The position numbers and the translations under genes are program-made. The notes under the pieces are model-generated. The model made no database searches. It was not told the origin of the DNA and worked only from the letters and a program-made list of their open reading frames with translations. Shown in pieces: positions 32,487 through 38,603 of a DNA stretch of 38,603 nt. Position 1 is the first letter of the stretch; the number at the start of each line of letters is the position of its first letter. This stretch comes from Burkholderia dolosa (GTDB lineage Bacteria > Pseudomonadota > Gammaproteobacteria > Burkholderiales > Burkholderiaceae): positions 1 to 38,603 of the forward strand of contig NZ_CABVPR010000057.1 in assembly GCF_902499135.1 (NCBI RefSeq), read 5' to 3'.

Positions 32487-33392
32487 CTAGTCGCCCCAGT
32501 AGCCGGGTCGCTCGTACGTATGCTTCAGGTAATCGAGAAAGAGCCGCACACGCAACGGCAGATGCCTGCGTTGCGGAAACACCGCGTGGATGCCGATCGG
32601 CGGCGCGGCGAACGCGTCGAGCACGCTGACCAGCCGGCCGGCCGCGATGTCCGCGCCGACTTCCCACCACGAGCGCCACGCCAGACCGTGACCGGCCAGG
32701 CACCATTCGTGCAGCACCGCGCCGTCCGAGCACTCCATCGTGCCGTTCACGCGGATCGACACGACCTTGCCGTCCTCCTGGAACGTCCAGCCGCGCTGCT
32801 GGTTCGCGTTCGCGGCGAGCGCGAGGCAATTGTGACGCGCGAGCTCGGCGAGCGTCGCCGGCGTGCCGCGCCGCGCGAGATACGCGGGCGATGCGACGCA
32901 CACGCGCCGGTTCTCGCCGAGCTTCAGCGACACGAGCGACGAGTCCGGCAGCTCGCCGAGCCGTACCGCGCAATCGAACCCCTCGTTGACGAGATCGACC
33001 ATCCGGTCGGACAGATCGAGCGTGACCGATACGTCCGGATGCGCGCCGCTGAACTCGGGCACGAGCGGCGCGACGTGCCGTCTGCCGAAGCCGGCCGGCG
33101 CCGAGATCCGCAGATGCCCGCTCGCCTTCACGCCGCCGGCCGACACGCTTGCCTCCGCGTTCTGCATGTCGTTGATGATCCGCTGGCAGTCCTCGAGGAA
33201 TGCCGAACCCTCGAACGTCAGCGTGAGCTTGCGCGTCGTGCGCACCAGCAGCTTCACGCCGAGCCGCTCCTCGAGCGCATCGAGGCGGCGGCCGATGATC
33301 GCCGGCGCGACGCCCTCCGCATGCGCGGCCGCCGACAGGCTGCCCTTCGCCGCGACCGCGGCGAACGTTTCGATCTGTTTGAACCGGTCCAT
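32487..33392 (-). CDS. LysR-family transcriptional regulator
   Basis: A 301-residue regulator with an N-terminal winged helix-turn-helix (residues 1-60, MDRFKQIETFAAVAAKGSLS onward; recognition region GVAPAIIGRRLDALEERLG) and a type-2 periplasmic-binding-like effector domain (SGHLRISAPAGFGRRHVAPL onward). It is divergent from the haloacid dehalogenase gene, the usual layout for a LysR regulator and its target, and lies between aceA and aceB. Its effector is unknown. Confidence 0.93.
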   Translation of the reverse strand: MDRFKQIETFAAVAAKGSLSAAAHAEGVAPAIIGRRLDALEERLGVKLLVRTTRKLTLTFEGSAFLEDCQRIINDMQNAEASVSAGGVKASGHLRISAPAGFGRRHVAPLVPEFSGAHPDVSVTLDLSDRMVDLVNEGFDCAVRLGELPDSSLVSLKLGENRRVCVASPAYLARRGTPATLAELARHNCLALAANANQQRGWTFQEDGKVVSIRVNGTMECSDGAVLHEWCLAGHGLAWRSWWEVGADIAAGRLVSVLDAFAAPPIGIHAVFPQRRHLPLRVRLFLDYLKHTYERPGYWGD

Positions 33393-33440
33393 GACTCCGA
33401 CGAGCGGCGTTTCCCGCCCTCACATGACTGAAGCCGGTCA

Positions 33441-33469
33441 AGATTAGGTATATGAAAGTAAAAGATCAA
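33441..33469 (-). promoter_or_regulatory. Candidate promoter for the LysR gene
   Basis: On the minus strand TTGATC (33469-33464) and TAATCT (33446-33441) are separated by exactly 17 bases. The match to consensus is moderate. The dyad ATCA-AG-TGAT at 33465-33474 overlaps the -35, so it could be an autoregulatory LysR site. Confidence 0.35.
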
Positions 33470-33485
33470 GTGATGATTAGCGTCT

Positions 33486-33514
33486 TTTTTAGCATCTGCG
33501 ATCACGAATAGAAT
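33486..33514 (+). promoter_or_regulatory. Candidate promoter for the haloacid dehalogenase gene
   Basis: TTTTTA (33486-33491) and TAGAAT (33509-33514, five of six consensus bases) are separated by 17 bases, giving a start about 27 bases before the ATG. It faces away from the LysR promoter in the AT-rich 155-bp divergent gap. ATCACGAA at 33501-33508 lies between the boxes. Confidence 0.4.
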
Positions 33515-33547
33515 CGATCCCGACCTCTGACACTGGAGCGCAAGGCT

Positions 33548-34309
33548 ATGTCGGCCACAACGACACTCTCCTCTCCCGACGCCATCCTCTTCGACGCATT
33601 CGGCACGCTGTTCGACGTGCATGCGGTCGTGGCCGCGGCAGAGCAGATGTTTCCCGGTCACGGGGAACGGTTGTCGCAGCTGTGGCGACGCAAGCAAATC
33701 GAATATTCGCAGCTGCGCACGCTCGCCGATCCGGCCGGCGCCCGCTATCGTCCGTTTCGCGACATCACGCTCGACGCACTGCGCTTCGCTGCGCGCGCGC
33801 TCGGCGTCGCGCTGAACAGCGCGGCCGAGAAACGGCTGATGGACGAATACGCGTGCCTGTCCACCTATCCCGATACGGTGCCCGCGCTGCGTGCGTTGCG
33901 CGCGCTGGAGCCGCGCCCGCCGCTCGCGATCCTGTCGAACGGCAATCCGCAGATGCTAGACATCGCGATCAAGAGCGCCGGCATGAACGGGCTGTTCGAT
34001 CGCGTGCTGTCGGCCGACGCGGTGCGCGCGTACAAGCCGAGTCCGGCCGCGTACGCGCTCGGCACCGCCGCGTTCGGGGCGAACCCGCGCGGCATCGTGT
34101 TCGTGTCGTCGAACGCGTGGGACGTCGCGGGCGCCGCGTGGTTCGGCTACACGACGTTCTGGCTCAATCGCACCGGCGCGCCTGCCGAGGAACTCGGCAC
34201 GCCGCCCGACGGCACCGGCACCGGCATGGCCGACCTGCTCGCTTTCCTCGCCACCCCGGCTTCATCCGGCAGACCGGCAAACCGCACGCGCCCCGGCCCG
34301 GGCGCATGA
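33548..34309 (+). CDS. Haloacid dehalogenase, type II (L-2-haloacid dehalogenase)
   Basis: HAD-superfamily hydrolase of 253 residues that replaces the halogen of L-2-haloacids by hydroxyl, producing hydroxyacids such as glycolate from chloroacetate. The nucleophile is Asp16 in LFDAFGTLFD; further motifs are ILSNGNPQML, YKPSPAAYAL and the type-II signature SSNAWDVAGA. The last roughly 20 residues are Pro/Arg/Gly-rich. Its product could enter glyoxylate metabolism, which would suit the aceA/aceB neighbourhood, but that link is inference. Confidence 0.92.
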   Translation: MSATTTLSSPDAILFDAFGTLFDVHAVVAAAEQMFPGHGERLSQLWRRKQIEYSQLRTLADPAGARYRPFRDITLDALRFAARALGVALNSAAEKRLMDEYACLSTYPDTVPALRALRALEPRPPLAILSNGNPQMLDIAIKSAGMNGLFDRVLSADAVRAYKPSPAAYALGTAAFGANPRGIVFVSSNAWDVAGAAWFGYTTFWLNRTGAPAEELGTPPDGTGTGMADLLAFLATPASSGRPANRTRPGPGA

Positions 34310-34376
34310 GGTTCGCGTCGCTGCCGCCTTCCCCCTTCACCGAAACCGCAACTGACCGACCAAGGAGATGAGACTC

Positions 34377-35969
34377 ATGAGCACCCCGATCACGCTGCCG
34401 CAAGGCATGGCGATCACCGGCGAAATCAAGCCCGGCTACGAAGCGATCCTGACGCCCGACGCGCTCGCGCTCGTCGCGGCGCTGCACCGCACGTTCGAAC
34501 CGCGCCGCCAGGCGCTGCTGCAGGCGCGCGTCGAGCGGACGAAGCGGCTGGACGCCGGCGAGCGTCCCGACTTCCTGGCCGACACGAAGGCGATTCGCGA
34601 AGGCGACTGGAAGGTCGCGCCGCTGCCGGCCGACCTGCAATGCCGCCGGGTCGAGATCACCGGCCCCGTCGAGCGCAAGATGATCATCAACGCGCTGAAC
34701 TCGGGCGCCGACTCGTACATGACCGACTTCGAAGATTCGAACGCGCCGAGCTGGACGAACCAGATCGACGGTCAGATCAATCTGAAGGACGCGGTGCGCC
34801 GTACGATCTCGCTCGAGCAGAACGGCAAGTCGTACAAGCTGAACGACAAGGTCGCGACGCTGATCGTGCGGCCGCGCGGCTGGCATCTCGACGAGAAGCA
34901 CGTGACGGTCGACGGCCAGCGCGTGTCCGGCGGCATCTTCGACTTCGCGCTGTACCTGTTCCACAACGCGAAGGAACTGATCGCGCGCGGCTCGGGCCCG
35001 TACTTCTATCTGCCGAAGATGGAGAGCCATCTCGAGGCGCGGCTGTGGAACGATATCTTCGTCGCCGCGCAGGAAGCGGTCGGCATCCCGCGCGGGACGA
35101 TCCGCGCGACCGTACTGATCGAGACGATCCTCGCCGCGTTCGAGATGGACGAGATCCTGTACGAGCTGCGCGAACACAGCTCGGGTCTCAACGCCGGCCG
35201 CTGGGACTACATCTTCTCGGCGATCAAGAAGTTCAAGAACGACCGCGACTTCTGCCTCGCCGACCGTTCGAAGATCACGATGACGGTGCCGTTCATGCGC
35301 GCCTACGCACTGCTGCTGCTGAAGACCTGCCACAAGCGCAACGCGCCGGCGATCGGCGGGATGAGCGCGCTGATTCCGATCAAGAACGATCCGGAAGCGA
35401 ACGAGAAGGCGATGGGCGGCGTGCGCGCGGACAAGCAGCGCGACGCGACCGACGGCTACGACGGCGGCTGGGTCGCGCACCCGGGCCTCGTGCCGATCGC
35501 GATGGAAGAGTTCGTGAAGGTGCTCGGCGACAAGCCGAATCAAATCGACAAGCAGCGTGACGACGTGCAGGTCGAAGGCCGCAACCTGCTCGACTTCCAG
35601 CCCGAAGCGCCGATCACCGAGGCCGGCCTGCGCAACAACATCAACGTCGGTATCCACTACCTCGGCGCGTGGCTCGACGGCAACGGCTGCGTGCCGATCC
35701 ACAACCTGATGGAAGACGCGGCGACCGCCGAAATCTCGCGCTCGCAGGTGTGGCAGTGGATCCGCTCGCCGAAGGGCGTGCTCGACGACGGCCGCAAGGT
35801 CACCGCGGAACTCGTTCGCGAATATACGAAGATCGAACTCGAGAACGTGAAGCGTTCGGTCGGCGGCAACACGCAGCCGTACGAACGCGCGGCGGCGATC
35901 TTCGAACGGATGTCGACGTCGGAAGGCTTTACCGAATTCCTGACGCTGCCGCTGTACGAAGAGATCTGA
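34377..35969 (+). CDS. aceB: Malate synthase A
   Basis: Condenses glyoxylate with acetyl-CoA to malate, the second glyoxylate-shunt step. The 530-residue protein has the isoform-A length, [33 protein letters not shown] and the family signature [17 protein letters not shown], plus [11 protein letters not shown] and [12 protein letters not shown] chose the ATG at 34377 because AAGGAG ends nine bases upstream; the ATG at 34368 would directly abut that site. The gap after the dehalogenase gene is 67 bases, so it could also be read from that promoter. Confidence 0.97.
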   Translation: MSTPITLPQGMAITGEIKPGYEAILTPDALALVAALHRTFEPRRQALLQARVERTKRLDAGERPDFLADTKAIREGDWKVAPLPADLQCRRVEITGPVERKMIINALNSGADSYMTDFEDSNAPSWTNQIDGQINLKDAVRRTISLEQNGKSYKLNDKVATLIVRPRGWHLDEKHVTVDGQRVSGGIFDFALYLFHNAKELIARGSGPYFYLPKMESHLEARLWNDIFVAAQEAVGIPRGTIRATVLIETILAAFEMDEILYELREHSSGLNAGRWDYIFSAIKKFKNDRDFCLADRSKITMTVPFMRAYALLLLKTCHKRNAPAIGGMSALIPIKNDPEANEKAMGGVRADKQRDATDGYDGGWVAHPGLVPIAMEEFVKVLGDKPNQIDKQRDDVQVEGRNLLDFQPEAPITEAGLRNNINVGIHYLGAWLDGNGCVPIHNLMEDAATAEISRSQVWQWIRSPKGVLDDGRKVTAELVREYTKIELENVKRSVGGNTQPYERAAAIFERMSTSEGFTEFLTLPLYEEI

Positions 35970-36036
35970 TCGGGCCGCACGCGGCGTGCCGATCGTTCGT
36001 CGGCACGCCGCCAGCCGCCGGTTGAGCGGCGACATG

Positions 36037-36063
36037 AAAAAAGCGCCCCGCGGGGCGCTTTTT
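36037..36063. terminator. Bidirectional rho-independent terminator
   Basis: AAAAAAGCGCCCCG followed by CGGGGCGCTTTTT forms a near-perfect palindrome between the convergent aceB and gamma-glutamylcyclotransferase-like genes, with A and T runs at both ends. Confidence 0.9.
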
Positions 36064-36092
36064 GTTTATACGCGCGCTCGACGCGCGATCGC

Positions 36093-36506
36093 TCACGCGG
36101 CTTCGCGTTCGCGCCGATGCTGGACCCAGTCGCCCGACGCAATGCGCGGAAGGCCCGCGACGGCATGCGCGGCGACCGGATAGTACAGACATGCGTACTG
36201 GCGGCCGCCGAGCTCGACGGTCACGTTCTCCTGCTTGAACAGTGTGTCGACGCCCGGATACACGCGCTCGATCTCGTCGAGTACCGAAACGAGCCGTTCG
36301 TCGATCTCGTACACGTCGCCCCAGACGAGCGACTTGCCAGCCGCGCCGGCCACCATGCCCGGATAGTTGCCGAAATCGTACAGTTCGCCCGGCAGCGCGA
36401 CCGCACCGAGCAGCGTCGGCGCGGCGATGCCGTGCCGCGCGGCCGCATGGCCGATGTCGTTGGCCTCCCCCGCTCTCAACGTGCCGTAGACGAATACGTG
36501 GCGCAT
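36093..36506 (-). CDS. Gamma-glutamylcyclotransferase-like protein
   Basis: A 137-residue protein of the AIG2/GGCT fold with the substrate-loop motif VFVYGTLRAGEAN at the N-terminus, GELYDFGNYPGMV, WGDVYEIDE and the acidic LDEIERVYPG helix that usually carries the catalytic Glu. Family members cyclise gamma-glutamyl groups to 5-oxoproline; the substrate here is unknown. The ATG at 36506 has AGGAG seven bases upstream. Confidence 0.88.
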   Translation of the reverse strand: MRHVFVYGTLRAGEANDIGHAAARHGIAAPTLLGAVALPGELYDFGNYPGMVAGAAGKSLVWGDVYEIDERLVSVLDEIERVYPGVDTLFKQENVTVELGGRQYACLYYPVAAHAVAGLPRIASGDWVQHRREREAA

Positions 36507-36756
36507 CGTGGTTCTCCTGTTCGATTCGTGGTTACCGTGTCGGGCCGTTCGCTGAATCGCCTATCGCGCCGAACGGCAACGCCGACGCGACGCGAGTTAC
36601 GTCGCCGCGATGCACGCTTGCGCGTGCAACGGCACGAATCCGCGCGGCCCCACACAAAGTTCATTTGAACGTCGCATTATCGGCGGAAAAACCGCTGCAT
36701 GCGTTTGCGCGGCGACTCTTAAAATACGGCATCGCCGCCGCGCCGCCCCAACATCC

Positions 36757-37638
36757 ATGAAACCGCTCGCCCCTGCCGACGCATCGAATCCGTACGATGT
36801 CATCGACATTCCGCCCGAATTCGCGCCGACCCGCGCGCACCCGATGCGCGTGCGCGCGCGGCAGGTCGATGCCGGGCGCCGCATCCCGCTGCATACGCAC
36901 GCGTGGGCGCAGCTTGCCTATGCGTCGCGCGGCGTGCTGCGCGTCGCGACGACCGGCACGACGTGGATGGTGCCGCCGTCGCGCGCGATCTGGGTGCCGC
37001 CGCACGTGACGCACGAGGTCGTGATCGTCGAAGAGGCCTATCTGCGTACGCTGTATATCGACGAGTCGATCGTGCCGGACGGGCTCGATGCGTGCCGGGT
37101 CGTCGAAGTGACGGGATTGCTGCGCGAGCTGATCGTCGCGCTCGACGCACGCGACTTGAGCACCGCGCGCGAGCGGCTGCTGTGCGAGCTCGTGCTCGAC
37201 GAGCTGAGCCGGGCCGAACCGCTGCCGCTTGCGGTGCCGATGCCCGACGAGAAGCGGCTGCGCACGTTGTGCGAATCGGTGCTCGCACAGCCCGCGCATG
37301 CCGAATCGCTCGAGCACTGGGCGAGCGAGGTCGGCGCCAGCACGCGCACGATCTCGCGGCTCTTCAAGCAGGAACTCGGCGTGAGCTTTTCACAGTGGCG
37401 CCAGCAGGCGCTGCTTGCGCGCGCGATCCCGCTGCTGAACCAGGGACGCCCGCTGTCGCATATCGCGCGCGAACTCGGCTACCAAAGCCAGAGCGCGTTC
37501 TCCGCGATGTTCCGCCGTGCATTCGGAGAAAGTCCGCGCGCGTTCATGCTGCGCGGCCACGAGCACCGCGGCACGGAAGACGTAGCCACGGTCGACGATC
37601 GACCGTCGGACGACGAAACGACCGGTACCGCCGGCTGA
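36757..37638 (+). CDS. AraC-family transcriptional regulator
   Basis: A 293-residue regulator with an N-terminal cupin sensor (HTHAWAQLAYASRGVLRV, VPPSRAIWVPPHVTHEV) and a C-terminal double helix-turn-helix (LEHWASEVGASTRTISRLFK, LSHIARELGYQSQSAFSAMF, RRAFGESPRAF). The layout resembles the NimR-type regulators that control adjacent efflux genes, but no transporter is adjacent here. I chose the ATG at 36757, though no strong ribosome binding site is seen. It is divergent from the cyclotransferase-like gene. Confidence 0.9.
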   Translation: MKPLAPADASNPYDVIDIPPEFAPTRAHPMRVRARQVDAGRRIPLHTHAWAQLAYASRGVLRVATTGTTWMVPPSRAIWVPPHVTHEVVIVEEAYLRTLYIDESIVPDGLDACRVVEVTGLLRELIVALDARDLSTARERLLCELVLDELSRAEPLPLAVPMPDEKRLRTLCESVLAQPAHAESLEHWASEVGASTRTISRLFKQELGVSFSQWRQQALLARAIPLLNQGRPLSHIARELGYQSQSAFSAMFRRAFGESPRAFMLRGHEHRGTEDVATVDDRPSDDETTGTAG

Positions 37639-37663
37639 CGATGCCGTGCGCGACCGTGCGGCT

Positions 37664-38128
37664 TCAGACCGGACGCACCATGTGACGGATCGATCCGAGC
37701 TGCGCGAGCGTCGGCCCGGCGACCCGATAACCCATACGCTGATAGAGGCGTGCGGCCGGATTGTCGACGAACACGCGCAGCTGCAGTTCGTGCAGCCCGC
37801 GGGCCCGCGCCCATCGATGCGACATGTCGAGCATGTAGGTACCGGCGCCCTGCCCGCGATGGCCTGCCGCGATCTGCACGTCGCGGATGTGCAGCGAATC
37901 GCCTTCCTCGGTCACGCGCAACACGCCGATACGCTCGCCGTCGGCCTCGAGGATGAAGTTCTCGGATTCACTCCAGCTTGCATAGAACAGGTCGCTGCGC
38001 CACACGAGCCCGTGGCGCTTGTAATAGCCGCCCATGTTGCCGTGCGTCAGCGCCTCGGCGAACGGGAAATCGCCGGGCTCTGCAGGCCGGAGCTGATACA
38101 GGAGTCGCAGATCGGTCGGATCGAGCAT
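37664..38128 (-). CDS. GNAT-family N-acetyltransferase
   Basis: A 154-residue acetyltransferase with the acetyl-CoA pyrophosphate loop in VQIAAGHRGQGAGTYML and the C-terminal LRVFVDNPAARLYQRMGY typical of RimI-like GNATs. The acceptor substrate cannot be told. The start at 38128 is chosen by domain limits; the frame continues upstream without recognisable residues and without a clear ribosome binding site. It converges with the AraC-family gene, 25 bases apart. Confidence 0.88.
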   Translation of the reverse strand: MLDPTDLRLLYQLRPAEPGDFPFAEALTHGNMGGYYKRHGLVWRSDLFYASWSESENFILEADGERIGVLRVTEEGDSLHIRDVQIAAGHRGQGAGTYMLDMSHRWARARGLHELQLRVFVDNPAARLYQRMGYRVAGPTLAQLGSIRHMVRPV

Positions 38129-38320
38129 CGCGCAGAGGTCATGAACGCATGCCGCCACGATAGCGCAGTCGCGTGCGGATGCAATCGCGAATTTCTCGTA
38201 GCGGCACGTTGCGTGTGCCCGCTCGCCGAAGACGACGAGGCCCGTGCGACGCAGGCATTTCGTTTGTTTACGAACGACGCCCTCGCGGCTCGGCGCAGGT
38301 GAAGCCGCGGATGAAGCCCA
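38129..38320. other. Gene-free region upstream of the GNAT gene
   Basis: I see no supported gene here. It should contain the promoter of the GNAT gene (minus strand). An inverted repeat TTCGT-TTGTTT-ACGAA at 38259-38274, in a locally AT-rich patch, is a possible operator. Confidence 0.35.
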
Positions 38321-38354
38321 AATGAAAAAGCCCGCCGAGGCGGGCTTTTTCATT
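38321..38354. terminator. Bidirectional rho-independent hairpin
   Basis: AATGAAAAAGCCCGCC and GGCGGGCTTTTTCATT form a perfect inverted repeat with A and T runs on both sides. On the minus strand it is the second terminator downstream of tRNA-Asp. Confidence 0.88.
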
Positions 38355-38495
38355 GTTTGGCGGACTCGCCTACGTGGCGCAGGCTGCGGCTGCGCTTGCA
38401 CGCGCCGCTCTTCGAGCGCGCTGGCAGCCATGCAGACGGCTTCCTCCGCTCCACAGCCACGCGCCCGCACGCGAGCGCGCCCATCGACGACCAAC
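38355..38495. other. Gene-free region between two terminators
   Basis: 141 bases without a supported gene, enclosed by two related terminator hairpins. Its left end (38355-38364) repeats the last bases of a tRNA (GTTTGGCGGA against GTCTGGCGGA at 38526-38535). Otherwise I see nothing recognisable. Confidence 0.4.
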
Positions 38496-38524
38496 AAAAA
38501 TGCCCGCACGAGGCGGGCATTTAT
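38496..38524 (-). terminator. Rho-independent terminator of tRNA-Asp
   Basis: TGCCCGC and GCGGGCA form a 7-bp stem with loop ACGAG; on the minus strand the stem is followed by TTTTTG. It begins only a few bases after the encoded CCA end of the tRNA. Confidence 0.85.
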
Positions 38525-38528
38525 TGTC

Positions 38529-38603
38529 TGGCGGAGCGGACGGGACTCGAACCCGCGACCCCCGGCGTGACAGGCCGGTATTCTAACCGACTGAACTACC
38601 GCT
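38529..38603 (-). tRNA. tRNA-Asp (anticodon GTC), 5' end cut by the window edge
   Basis: Read on the minus strand, the sequence AGCGGTAGTTCAGTCGGTTA (D arm), anticodon stem-loop CCGGC-CTGTCAC-GCCGG with anticodon GTC, the T arm GCGGGTTCGAGTCCCGT and acceptor end CCGCTCCGCCA give a normal tRNA-Asp with encoded CCA. About two 5' bases (expected GG) lie beyond the window. It matches the E. coli tRNA-Asp pattern closely. Confidence 0.96.

Overview
The window looks like a piece of the main chromosome of a Burkholderia-type beta-proteobacterium. The DNA is GC-rich with G/C-dominated third codon positions. The gene neighbourhoods smc-zipA-ligA-def, dapC-dapD-arsC-like-dapE-prmB, alr-radA and tsaB-rimI-udg, plus an acyl-CoA-binding protein gene and a glyoxylate-shunt locus, fit that group. 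Genus is an inference from gene content and protein similarity, not from a search. I see no phage, insertion sequence, plasmid gene or CRISPR array. Most of it is ordinary housekeeping sequence.

Layout. (1) 1-1253, plus: the 3' part of an RsuA/RluF-type pseudouridine synthase gene whose N-terminal extension is built from 150-bp tandem repeats; a bidirectional terminator follows. (2) 1345-8992, minus: smc, zipA, ligA, def (chromosome organisation, division, DNA ligation, protein N-terminal processing). (3) 9132-10070, minus: an EamA/DMT permease. (4) 10246-14855, plus: three lysine/peptidoglycan-precursor genes (dapC, dapD, dapE), a small ArsC/Spx-like gene and prmB; cardiolipin synthase follows. 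(5) 16427-16906, minus: glutathione peroxidase, divergent from a YheS-type ABC-F gene that carries a 4-bp tandem duplication and is frameshifted before its C-terminal coiled coil. (6) 19137-22006, minus: a small unknown gene, radA and alr. (7) 22225-24400, plus: lplT and thiD. (8) 24419-27663, minus: an overlapping chain tsaB-rimI-udg-DUF1853. (9) 27820-29994, plus: acyl-CoA-binding protein and an RhlE-type DEAD-box helicase with a long, hairpin-containing leader. (10) 30375-35969: glyoxylate shunt genes aceA and aceB on the plus strand, separated by a universal stress protein gene and a LysR gene (minus) and a haloacid dehalogenase gene (plus). (11) 36093-38603: a gamma-glutamylcyclotransferase-like gene, an AraC-family regulator, a GNAT acetyltransferase and tRNA-Asp running off the right edge.

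How the genes work together. The dap genes supply meso-diaminopimelate and alr supplies D-alanine, both for peptidoglycan; zipA and smc serve division and chromosome segregation. aceA and aceB form the glyoxylate bypass for growth on C2 compounds and fatty acids, and the acyl-CoA-binding protein, LplT and cardiolipin synthase are lipid functions. radA, ligA and the family-4 uracil-DNA glycosylase are DNA repair functions.

The observations most worth following are the yheS frameshift, the 150-bp coding repeats, TTCACG-type motifs upstream of aceA with related sequences near aceB and the lysR/dehalogenase divergon, the structured rhlE leader, the uncharacterised DUF1853 protein translationally coupled to the uracil-DNA glycosylase, and a duplicated tRNA-Asp 3' end plus terminator at the right edge.
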